In this document: positions 1-5,899 of the stretch, piece after piece
Layout: each line of letters starts with the position of its first letter
How positions within the stretch are numbered: the stretch's first letter is position 1
Origin: Bacteroidota bacterium
GTDB lineage: Bacteria > Bacteroidota > Bacteroidia > B-17B0 > Aurantibacillaceae
DNA: 5,899 bases
Assembly: GCA_947449125.1 (NCBI GenBank)
Contig: CANFQR010000104.1
Span: 1-5,899, forward strand
Direction: 5' to 3'
Notes under the pieces: generated by a model
Seen by the model: the letters and a program-made list of their open reading frames with translations, nothing else
Told to the model about the DNA's origin: nothing
Database searches by the model: none
Position numbers and translations under genes: made by a program

Positions 1-503
1 TATCTTCAGGGCCTCGTTGCGGAATTGGCGAATTAATAATTCCTGATAACGAACCAGGAAGTTCAATTATGCCTGGCAAAGTAAATCCAACACAACCAGA
101 AGCTATGACAATGGTTTGCGCACAAGTAATAGGAAATGATGTGGCTGTATCTGTTGGAGGCATGAACGGACATTTTGAATTAAATGTATTTAAGCCTTTA
201 ATTGCGGCTAACGTATTGCAAAGTGCCAGACTTATTGGAGATGCCTGTGTTAGCTTTAACGACAACTGTGCAGTAGGCATTGAACCAAATTTACCGGTAA
301 TTAAGCAACATTTAGAAAATTCATTAATGCTAGTTACTGCTTTAAATACACATATTGGCTACGAAAAAGCTGCTAAAATTGCTAAAACTGCTCACAAAGG
401 AAATAAAACATTACGCGAAGCAGCCATCGAATTAGGTTACCTAACTAACGAACAATTTGATCAATGGGTAAAACCGGAAGAAATGGTTGGAAGTTTAAAA
501 TAA
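1..503 (+). CDS. fumC: Class II fumarate hydratase, C-terminal part (5' end outside window)
   Basis: Fumarase C interconverts fumarate and L-malate in the TCA cycle as a cytoplasmic homotetramer without an Fe-S cluster. The reading frame is open from the left edge (first full codon at 3) and gives 166 residues before the TAA at 501-503. Since the family is about 460 residues long, roughly 300 N-terminal residues lie outside the window. The ATG at 69 is an internal methionine of the superfamily signature [11 protein letters not shown] (57-89). By alignment from memory with E. coli FumC, the first Ser of GSS (codon 60-62) corresponds to catalytic S318, and the Lys (78-80) and Asn (84-86) to K324 and N326. 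[22 protein letters not shown] and [13 protein letters not shown] follow as in FumC, then the C-terminal domain ending [13 protein letters not shown] and PEEMVGS. These separate it from aspartase and other superfamily members. The conserved His of the other active-site segment is not in view. A terminator follows 20 nt after the stop. Confidence 0.96.
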   Translation, partial: SSGPRCGIGELIIPDNEPGSSIMPGKVNPTQPEAMTMVCAQVIGNDVAVSVGGMNGHFELNVFKPLIAANVLQSARLIGDACVSFNDNCAVGIEPNLPVIKQHLENSLMLVTALNTHIGYEKAAKIAKTAHKGNKTLREAAIELGYLTNEQFDQWVKPEEMVGSLK

Positions 504-523
504 ATGTAAACAAACTAAAGTAG

Positions 524-554
524 AAAAGTCCTCTCAGTTGAGAGGACTTTTTTT
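524..554. terminator. Intrinsic terminator, probably bidirectional
   Basis: A perfect 12-bp stem (524-535 pairing with 540-551, core GTCCTCTC/GAGAGGAC) closes a four-base AGTT loop. On the + strand it ends in a run of seven T (548-554), the classic form for ending fumC transcription. On the - strand the same hairpin is followed by TTTTCTA, so it could also end the leftward operon whose last stop codon is at 564-566. Its place between two convergent genes fits a shared terminator. Termination in the leftward direction is less certain because that T tract is shorter. Confidence 0.9.
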
Positions 555-563
555 ATGACTTCA

Positions 564-1040
564 TTATGTAAGGGCATTTATATATTTTATCAAATCTGGA
601 AATTCATTAATCAATTTATCTCTATCAGCCAATTCAAAATCGGCAAAATCAAAACCAGGGGCAACTGTACAACTTACCAAAGCGTAACCTTTACTATTTT
701 TTACTCTAGAAGCAAACCACGTATGAGCAGGTATTACAGCTTGTAGTACTTCTCCATCTTCAAAATTATTCCCTAATACTGTTTTTATTAAATTACCATT
801 TTGGATTGAAAGAATTTCGAGCGGATTACCCTGATGAAAGAACCATAACTCATCTGAAGCAATTCTGTGAAAACGCGATTTATCCTCATTTTCTAAGAGA
901 TAAAATATAGCGGTACTAACATTTCTTGATTTGCCGTTATCTAAATTGATTTTTTGCTCGGCGCGATACATTTCCTTATAATAACCTCCTTCAGGATGAG
1001 GCAATAACTTTAAGTTTTTTATTATTTGTTCAGACATCAT
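564..1040 (-). CDS. DUF985 (cupin_5) family cupin protein
   Basis: This is a 158-residue single-domain cupin of the DUF985 family, whose biochemical role is not established; some relatives are annotated as sugar-epimerase-like. It starts with HPEGGYYKE (residues 15-23). The first cupin half holds RFHRIASDELWFFHQG (56-71), where H58, E64 and H69 are candidate metal or ligand contacts. It then has VIPAHTWFAS (102-111) and the family hallmark VSCTVAPGFDFADFELAD (122-139). No signal peptide or membrane segment is seen, so it is probably cytoplasmic. Two ATG codons are adjacent (1038-1040 and 1035-1037); the first is used here but the second is equally plausible, and no Shine-Dalgarno sequence separates them. 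The gene starts 12 nt after the nhaD stop on the same strand, so it is probably the last gene of that operon. The family call is firm; the function is unknown. Confidence 0.9.
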   Translation of the reverse strand: MMSEQIIKNLKLLPHPEGGYYKEMYRAEQKINLDNGKSRNVSTAIFYLLENEDKSRFHRIASDELWFFHQGNPLEILSIQNGNLIKTVLGNNFEDGEVLQAVIPAHTWFASRVKNSKGYALVSCTVAPGFDFADFELADRDKLINEFPDLIKYINALT

Positions 1041-1052
1041 AAATTTTATTTT

Positions 1053-2327
1053 TTAATTTAATATAACATTTACTGCAAACCCGGCTAAATAACCCAAAGC
1101 GGCGAGCCACGACATATATTTTAAATACCAACTAAAACTAATTTTTTCTATACCCATTGCCACAACGCCAGCAGCTGAACCAATGATTAACATACTACCA
1201 CCCGTTCCACTGCAATAAGCTAATAAATGCCAAAATGAACTATCTGCATTAAACTCTTTTAATGGATACATGCCTTGATAAGCAGCCACCAAAGGGACAT
1301 TATCAATTACGGCACTTACAAATCCGGTAAAAGCTAAAATTAAATTTTGTGAACTAAATGTTTTATTCAAAACCACTGCAAAACCTGATAATACGCCACT
1401 GGTTTGCAAAGCAGATATACTCAATAATATTCCTAAAAAAAACAAAATACTTGGCGTATCAATATTTCTCAATGCAAAAGCAACCGAATAATTTTTTTTA
1501 TCTACCTCGTTACGCTTACCATTTTTAATTTCGGTAATACACCATAACAAGCCGAGTCCAAATAATACACCCATAAAAGGTGGTAAATGAAAAATGACTT
1601 TAAAAACCGGAACAGCAATTAATATTAACAAACCAATACATAAAATAAATGTTGAATTTCTTTCTTTTCCTAAAAATGTTTCAAGCTTAATAAATGAATT
1701 AACATTAATAAGTTTTTGTTTTTTAATTAATAGATTAATGATAAGTAAAGGCAATAATAAATTAATAACGCTTGGTAAAAATAAAGCAGATATTATTTTA
1801 GGAGTACTCACCTGTCCACCAATCCATAACATGGTTGTTGTTACATCTCCAATAGGACTAAAAGCTCCGCCGGCATTAGCGGCAATAACTACTAATCCTG
1901 CAAAATACAGCCTTAATTTTCCTTCAAGAAGCAATTTCCGTAATAGCGATATAATTAAAATTGTGGTTGTTAAATTATCGAGAACAGCCGATAAAATAAA
2001 CGTAACTAATGCCACAAGCCAAATCAAATTAAATGGTTTTACTTTAACCAACTGTTTTGTAATAATATCAAAACCGTTATGCGCATCTATTAGTTCTACA
2101 ATGGTCATAGCACCCATTAAAAAAAACAATATACCGGCAATGTCAGAAACGTGATGCATTAACAACTCATTCTGAATTTCAACATTAGTTGAATAAAGCA
2201 TAACAAATATCCAGCTTAAAACACCTGAAAATAAGGCTATTGCAGCTTTATTGATGTTTATTTTATGCTCAAAAGCAATAAGTGAATAAGAAATCACAAA
2301 TACAATTATTAATAAAACACTAAGCAT
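1053..2327 (-). CDS. nhaD: NhaD-type Na+/H+ antiporter
   Basis: This is a 424-residue inner-membrane protein with about a dozen hydrophobic segments, of the NhaD family in the ion transporter (IT) superfamily. Characterised members exchange cytoplasmic Na+ (some also Li+) for external H+. Family motifs are clear and in order: SAVLDNLTTTI (113-123), AANAGGAFSPIGDVTTTMLW (149-168), SAVIDNVPLVAA (338-349) and GTGGSMLIIGSAAGV (374-388). The paired DN motifs sit in the two repeat halves, and the conserved polar residues (D117, N118, D161, T163-165, D342, N343) are all kept, so the protein looks intact. It is somewhat shorter than proteobacterial NhaD, which have longer N-terminal regions. The ATG (2325-2327) overlaps the end of the upstream binding-protein gene by 8 nt, suggesting translational coupling. 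The upstream stretch is A/T-rich without a Shine-Dalgarno. Family assignment is strong; ion preference is inferred. Confidence 0.94.
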   Translation of the reverse strand: MLSVLLIIVFVISYSLIAFEHKININKAAIALFSGVLSWIFVMLYSTNVEIQNELLMHHVSDIAGILFFLMGAMTIVELIDAHNGFDIITKQLVKVKPFNLIWLVALVTFILSAVLDNLTTTILIISLLRKLLLEGKLRLYFAGLVVIAANAGGAFSPIGDVTTTMLWIGGQVSTPKIISALFLPSVINLLLPLLIINLLIKKQKLINVNSFIKLETFLGKERNSTFILCIGLLILIAVPVFKVIFHLPPFMGVLFGLGLLWCITEIKNGKRNEVDKKNYSVAFALRNIDTPSILFFLGILLSISALQTSGVLSGFAVVLNKTFSSQNLILAFTGFVSAVIDNVPLVAAYQGMYPLKEFNADSSFWHLLAYCSGTGGSMLIIGSAAGVVAMGIEKISFSWYLKYMSWLAALGYLAGFAVNVILN

Positions 2328-3105
2328 AAATTTGTTTTTTTAACTCTTTAATGTAGCTATTTAATTTTAATAAACGTGATCCATACCAACTGAACATTTC
2401 GCCATCAACACTAATTATTTTAGAATCAGGTAAAATTTGTTTTATTTCATTTACATGCTTTGTTTTAAACGGAAAAGGCTCACTTGACAAAAAACAAAAT
2501 TCGGGATTAAATTTTTGTAATTCCGAAATAGTTAATTGAGGGTAACGTTCATGGTCCGATAAAACATTACTTAATCCAATATGATTAATCACAACATCAA
2601 TAAATGTGTTTTTAGCCGCAAACATATAAGGTTTACCCCAAATAAAATAGGCTACCCATTGTTTTTCAAAAATATGTTTAATCTCTTCAACCGATTTAAT
2701 TATATCATTAACAATTTTAATTGTTTCAATTTCTTTACCAAATAAAGCGCCCAAATCCAACATCATACTGTATGCGTCCTCCAAAGAGACTATATCACTT
2801 ATCCAAACATTAAATTCTTTTTGCAATAATTCAATATCTGCTTTTTCATTTTCTTCCTTATTGGCAATAATTAAATCAGGATTTAAACTTCTTATTTTTT
2901 CAATATCTAGATTTTTTGTTCCACCTACTCTTTCAACACTTTTATACATCTTATCCGGATGTATACAAAATTTAGTAATGCCAATTATTTTTTGCTGCAA
3001 ACCAATATCCCATAAAAACTCAGATTGCGAAGGCACAACAGAAACAATGCGCTTGGGCTCTTGAGAAAATTGCAAAACATTTCCTAATTGATCTTTAACT
3101 AACAT
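2320..3105 (-). CDS. Helical-backbone metal/cobalamin-binding-type protein (BtuF/FecB-like fold), apparently without signal peptide
   Basis: This is a 261-residue protein of the Peripla_BP_2 / class III substrate-binding fold, which in ABC importers captures vitamin B12, siderophores or haem. The N-terminal lobe shows PKRIVSVVPSQSEFLWDIGL, then GITKFCIHP, RVGGTKNLDIEKI and LNPDLIIANKEENEK. The C-terminal lobe shows WGKPYMFAAKNTFIDVVI, GLSNVL, YPQLTISELQKFNPEFCFLSSEPFPF and a closing VDGEMFSWYGSRLL. I chose the ATG at 3103-3105 (MLVKDQLG), which matches how relatives begin as I remember them. The frame stays open upstream to a TTG at 3148-3150, but those 15 codons are A/T-rich intergenic-like sequence inside the putative promoter. 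With the chosen start there is no signal peptide or lipobox Cys, so export is doubtful. No permease or ATPase gene is adjacent. It overlaps nhaD by 8 nt and leads the operon. Ligand unknown. Confidence 0.85.
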   Translation of the reverse strand: MLVKDQLGNVLQFSQEPKRIVSVVPSQSEFLWDIGLQQKIIGITKFCIHPDKMYKSVERVGGTKNLDIEKIRSLNPDLIIANKEENEKADIELLQKEFNVWISDIVSLEDAYSMMLDLGALFGKEIETIKIVNDIIKSVEEIKHIFEKQWVAYFIWGKPYMFAAKNTFIDVVINHIGLSNVLSDHERYPQLTISELQKFNPEFCFLSSEPFPFKTKHVNEIKQILPDSKIISVDGEMFSWYGSRLLKLNSYIKELKKQIYA

Positions 3106-3147
3106 GATTAATAACAAAAATACATTAATAATTAAAATTGTTGATAG

Positions 3148-3155
3148 CAAAAATA
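3148..3155 (-). promoter_or_regulatory. Candidate -7 box for the leftward operon
   Basis: Read on the - strand this is TATTTTTG, a full match to the Bacteroidota -7 consensus TAnnTTTG. Transcription would start near 3141, leaving about 36 nt of leader before the ATG at 3105. No TTG/TTTG -33 element lies at the usual 19-21 nt spacing. A second copy of the same octamer occurs at 3115-3122 (-), too close to the ATG for a normal leader. In such A/T-rich DNA chance matches are common, so this is tentative. Confidence 0.35.
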
Positions 3156-3168
3156 GCCTAAGTGTTGG

Positions 3169-3176
3169 TATATTTG
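3169..3176 (+). promoter_or_regulatory. Candidate -7 box for the rightward EamA-yicC pair
   Basis: TATATTTG matches the Bacteroidota -7 consensus TAnnTTTG. Its end is 7 nt before the TTG start codon at 3184, so transcription would begin at or within a few bases of the start codon. TTG triplets at 3138-3143 are farther upstream (25 nt or more) than the usual 19-21 nt -33 spacing. It lies divergently to the leftward box at 3148-3155, so regulators or polymerases could interfere at this site. Tentative without a mapped transcript end. Confidence 0.35.
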
Positions 3177-3183
3177 CAGCGCA

Positions 3184-4080
3184 TTGACAAAAGCATTAAA
3201 AGGACATATTGCATTATTTTCGGCACAAGTTATTTACGCGCTAAATTATTCTATTGCTAAAAATTTAATGCCGAATTTCATAGGACCACTAGCGTTAGTT
3301 TTTTTAAGAATAACCGGAGCTTGCTTTCTTTTTTGGGTTCTCTCTTTTTTTGTAAAATCAGAACGCGTAGAAAAAAAAGATTTATTAAGAATGCTTCTAT
3401 TAGCCATTTTTGGAATAGTGGTTAATCAAGTATTTTTTATTTATGGACTAAGCCTAACCCATCCCATTAACTCAGCAATTATTATGGTATCCAATCCCAT
3501 AATGGTTTTTATTTTTACGTTAATATTATTTAAAGAACGTATCACATTTTTAAAATTTAGTGGGCTTTCAATTGCTGTAGCAGGTGCATTAACATTGTTA
3601 CTATTTAAAGGCAATTTTGATTTTGGAAGTGAAACAATTGCGGGAGATTTAATGACTTTAATTAATTCAGCATCTTGGGCAATATTTATTGTTGCGGTAA
3701 AACCAATTATGAAAAAATACAATACCATAACGGTAATGAAATGGTTATTTTTATTTGGAAGTATTTACATGTTGCCCATTGGCTTAGAAGATACACTTCT
3801 AACTAACTGGCATAATTTTACCTATAATGCAATTTTCTCAATTGTATTTGTAGTTGTAGCAACCACATTTTTAGCATATTTATTAAACCTATATGGGCTA
3901 AAAGAACTAAGCTCAAGTACAGTAAGCATGTATATTTACTTACAACCATTTTTAGCAAGTATTTTTGCCATTTTTATGGGCGACGATAGATTAACACTTA
4001 TAAAAATATTTTCGGGAATTTTAATAATTTTCGGACTTTATTTGGTAAACTTTAAACCCAAAAAAACAACTTATGATTAA
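3184..4080 (+). CDS. EamA-family (DMT superfamily) transporter, TTG start
   Basis: This is a 298-residue inner-membrane protein with about ten hydrophobic segments in two EamA repeats (roughly residues 8-140 and 153-288), the standard drug/metabolite transporter architecture. Repeat 1 shows GHIALFSAQVIYALNYSIAK, LRITGACFLFW, and NSAIIMVSNPIMVFIFTLILF followed by KERIT. Repeat 2 shows GDLMTLINSASWAIFIV, LNLYGLKELSSSTVS and YLQPFLASIFAIFMGDDRL, and the chain ends in a short basic tail. Substrate cannot be told from sequence; relatives export amino acids, other metabolites or drugs. The start is a TTG at 3184: the next in-frame ATG (codon 29) would remove the first membrane helix, and an in-frame TAG at 3154-3156 with no ATG after it limits upstream extension. 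There is no Shine-Dalgarno and possibly almost no leader. Its last 8 nt overlap the start of yicC. Confidence 0.92.
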   Translation: MTKALKGHIALFSAQVIYALNYSIAKNLMPNFIGPLALVFLRITGACFLFWVLSFFVKSERVEKKDLLRMLLLAIFGIVVNQVFFIYGLSLTHPINSAIIMVSNPIMVFIFTLILFKERITFLKFSGLSIAVAGALTLLLFKGNFDFGSETIAGDLMTLINSASWAIFIVAVKPIMKKYNTITVMKWLFLFGSIYMLPIGLEDTLLTNWHNFTYNAIFSIVFVVVATTFLAYLLNLYGLKELSSSTVSMYIYLQPFLASIFAIFMGDDRLTLIKIFSGILIIFGLYLVNFKPKKTTYD

Positions 4081-4948
4081 ATCAATGACGGGCTTTGGTA
4101 AAGCCACATTAGAATTACAAGATAAAACCATTACGGTTGAAATACGTTCATTAAATAGCAAAAGCGCAGACATTAGCTTAAGACTTTCATCGGGTTTAAG
4201 AAATTATGAATTAGAACTTAGAAATGAACTCTCAAAACAACTTGAGCGCGGTAAAATTGATTTGAGCATTTACATCGAGTCAAAAAAAACCGAAACGCCT
4301 GTTGAGATAAATATTGAACTTGCAAAAGCCTACTACCAACAACTAGTTAAATTAGCAAACGAACTTAATGAACCAGCTAATGGTGTTGGTTTGCTGACTC
4401 AAGTTTTAAAGTTTCCGGATGTTTTAAAAAGTGAACGGAAAGAAACTGACGATTTAGAATGGAAACAAATTAAACAATGTGTTAACGAAGCCGTTTTGCA
4501 ATTAAATAATTTCAGAGAACTAGAAGGTTTTTCCTTAAAAACAGATTTTGAAACACGTTTATCTAAAATTGAAACCTGTCTTGAAGAAATTAAAACGCTT
4601 GATTTTATTCGAATAAACTCAATTAAAGATAGAATAAGAAATAACATGACAGACGTTATTGGCAAAGGAAAAATTGATGAAAACAGATTTGAACAAGAGT
4701 TAATTTATTACGTTGAAAAACTAGATATTAACGAAGAGAAGGTACGTTTAAAAACTCATCTTGATTATTTTATTGACACTTGTAATGAACCTTCACCGGG
4801 AAGAAAACTAAATTTCATTAGTCAAGAAATAGGACGAGAAATTAATACCATAGGCTCTAAAGCCAACGATGCTCAAATTCAAAAATTAGTTGTTTTAATG
4901 AAAGATGAATTAGAAAAAATTAAAGAACAAGCCAATAACGTTTTGTAG
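4073..4948 (+). CDS. yicC: YicC/YloC family endoribonuclease
   Basis: This is a 291-residue cytoplasmic protein of the YicC/YloC family, members of which have been reported as endoribonucleases acting on RNA, linked to sRNA turnover in E. coli. The N-terminal YicC-like domain starts MIKSMTGFGKA and has VEIRSLNSK (22-30) and LERGKIDLSI (57-66). The C-terminal DUF1732 domain includes DINEEKVRLKTHL (218-230), GRKLNFISQEIGREINT (243-259) and IGSKANDAQIQKLVVLMKDE (260-279), near the family consensus. Length is normal and no conserved block is missing. The ATG lies inside the last codons of the EamA gene (8-nt overlap, ATGATTAA), so translation is probably coupled. In many bacteria yicC is followed by gmk (guanylate kinase). 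Here the next gene is convergent, so that linkage is absent downstream. The 17-nt gap to the opposing gene shows no convincing terminator. Confidence 0.95.
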   Translation: MIKSMTGFGKATLELQDKTITVEIRSLNSKSADISLRLSSGLRNYELELRNELSKQLERGKIDLSIYIESKKTETPVEINIELAKAYYQQLVKLANELNEPANGVGLLTQVLKFPDVLKSERKETDDLEWKQIKQCVNEAVLQLNNFRELEGFSLKTDFETRLSKIETCLEEIKTLDFIRINSIKDRIRNNMTDVIGKGKIDENRFEQELIYYVEKLDINEEKVRLKTHLDYFIDTCNEPSPGRKLNFISQEIGREINTIGSKANDAQIQKLVVLMKDELEKIKEQANNVL

Positions 4949-4965
4949 GCTAAATACTTCTGATT

Positions 4966-5899
4966 TTAAATTCCTATTTTTTCGTCCACAATTTTTAATA
5001 CAGAAGTTTCTAAGGCTATGGTTTTTTGTTCTATAGCTTTACCTTTTTCTATTATATCGTTTACAAAATTTTTGTCGCTGTAACCACTCGCATTAATTCT
5101 AACATTCATAAAAGCTCCCACAACAGCTGTTCTTGCGCACAAAGCCCCCACGCCGGCATCGCTAACCGAATTAGGATTTCCAATTTCAGCCATTGCTTTT
5201 ATTATTTCTAAACTTTCAAAACTTAATTGCATTACTTTAAATGGCACTTCAATAGCAAATTTTGTAGCATCTTGTATAGCATCTGTTCTTTTTTTCTTTT
5301 CTTCATCTGTAGTTTTTGGCAAAGAAAACGCGGTCATAATTTTATTAAAAGCCGCAGTATCGGCATCTACCAAACGTAACAATTCGTTTTTAATTTTTTG
5401 TCCTTTTTCTGCCCAATTGCTAAACTCGTCCCACTTATCATCCCAGCCCTTTTTATGAGAACTTAAATTAGCTACCATAGTTGCTAACGAAATTCCTAAA
5501 CTACCAACATAGGCAGAAATAGAACCTCCTCCTGGTGCCGGACTCTCGCTTGCGGTTTCATCTGCAAAAGCAGCTAAATTCATACTAATTAATTTAGAAT
5601 CGGCTTTATCTTTTAATAAATATTCAATTATTCTCTCCTCCGGTTTAAACGGACCTAATTCGTCTAAACCCATAGATTTAACTGCAATCTTAATTAATTC
5701 GCTTTCACTTACTCCGGTTGATCTGTTTTGTTTTTTCAAAAAATAAGTTCCTGCATCCAACAACGATTTTAATGGAATTAATCCAACTAACTCAGATCCG
5801 GTAACCCTTATGCCACGCTCGGTAGCTTTTTTACACACTTCATCAAATGCAATATGAACAGGAGTAATATTTATGTTAGTTAAATTCATTGAAATTTGA
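4966..5899 (-). CDS. ftcD: Bifunctional glutamate formimidoyltransferase / formimidoyltetrahydrofolate cyclodeaminase, C-terminal part (5' end outside window)
   Basis: FTCD acts late in histidine degradation: it moves the formimino group from N-formimino-glutamate to tetrahydrofolate, then deaminates the product to 5,10-methenyl-THF and ammonia. The frame is open through the right edge. Upstream of the ATG at 5889 the codons read Q-I-S, giving QISMNLTN, which matches the internal motif of the transferase, so that ATG is not the start. Counting from that Met, residues 1-90 are the end of the transferase domain (TPVHIAFDEVCKKA, RGIRVTGSELVGLIPLKSLL, GLDELGPFKPEERIIEYL). Residues 100-307 form the cyclodeaminase domain, with SPAPGGGS (116-123), DADTAAF (175-181) and IGNPNSVSDAGVGALCART (236-254). 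The full protein is probably about 560 residues if it follows the fused family. The TAA stop faces the yicC stop across 17 nt. No other hut gene is in view. Confidence 0.93.
   Translation of the reverse strand, partial: QISMNLTNINITPVHIAFDEVCKKATERGIRVTGSELVGLIPLKSLLDAGTYFLKKQNRSTGVSESELIKIAVKSMGLDELGPFKPEERIIEYLLKDKADSKLISMNLAAFADETASESPAPGGGSISAYVGSLGISLATMVANLSSHKKGWDDKWDEFSNWAEKGQKIKNELLRLVDADTAAFNKIMTAFSLPKTTDEEKKKRTDAIQDATKFAIEVPFKVMQLSFESLEIIKAMAEIGNPNSVSDAGVGALCARTAVVGAFMNVRINASGYSDKNFVNDIIEKGKAIEQKTIALETSVLKIVDEKIGI

Noticed and set aside
96..98. Proline in fumC where E. coli FumC has cysteine (NPTQ-P-E instead of NPTQ-C-E)
   Set aside because: The position is not catalytic and, as far as I recall, varies among class II fumarases; neighbouring catalytic residues are intact, so this looks like ordinary divergence.
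555..746. 63-codon open frame on the + strand starting right after the terminator
   Set aside because: It begins in the terminator's T tract and lies antisense to the conserved C-terminal half of the cupin gene, so it is a shadow frame.
1594..2154. 186-codon open frame on the + strand inside nhaD
   Set aside because: It is antisense to the strongly conserved NhaD coding sequence, its translation resembles no family I know, and it starts inside a conserved gene with no promoter or spacing of its own.
4956..5007. 7-bp inverted repeat ACTTCTG (4956-4962) / CAGAAGT (5001-5007) near the yicC and ftcD stops
   Set aside because: The loop is 38 nt, the stem is short, neither side is followed by a T tract and one arm lies inside ftcD. 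A chance match is likely in A/T-rich DNA.
5022..5050. Imperfect hairpin (AAGGCTAT / ATAGCTTT) inside the end of ftcD
   Set aside because: It is inside coding sequence, contains a G-U pair and a 13-nt loop, and its protein reading explains the bases adequately.

Overview
The window is AT-rich (about one third G+C by eye). It looks like chromosomal DNA of a member of the Bacteroidota. The gene starts lack Shine-Dalgarno sequences and are preceded by A/T-rich stretches. The divergent intergenic region carries TAnnTTTG-type -7 boxes, and the protein sequences resemble the Bacteroidota versions of their families. The order or family cannot be fixed from this window. No mobile element, CRISPR array, rRNA or tRNA gene was seen, and all genes belong to recognisable families.

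Layout. Positions 1-503 (+) hold the 3' third of fumC (class II fumarase), cut by the left edge. A strong hairpin terminator at 524-554 separates it from a convergent leftward operon. In transcription order that operon is a signal-less helical-backbone metal/cobalamin-binding-type protein (3105-2320), an NhaD-type Na+/H+ antiporter (2327-1053) and a DUF985 cupin (1040-564). The first two overlap by 8 nt and the third follows 12 nt later. A short divergent region (3106-3183) separates this operon from a rightward pair: a DMT/EamA-family transporter with a TTG start (3184-4080) and yicC (4073-4948), again overlapping by 8 nt. Positions 4966-5899 (-) hold the 3' part of a bifunctional glutamate formimidoyltransferase / formimidoyl-THF cyclodeaminase gene (ftcD), which runs off the right edge.

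How the genes fit together. These are housekeeping and accessory metabolic genes, not one pathway: TCA cycle (fumC), sodium/proton homeostasis (nhaD), metabolite transport (EamA protein), RNA metabolism (yicC) and histidine/folate one-carbon metabolism (ftcD). Tight spacing suggests that the binding protein, nhaD and the cupin are co-transcribed, and that the EamA gene and yicC are too, but no shared function is evident. I found no convincing undescribed system. The points most worth a second look are the possibly leaderless TTG start of the EamA gene, the binding protein without an export signal placed ahead of an antiporter, and yicC without gmk immediately downstream.
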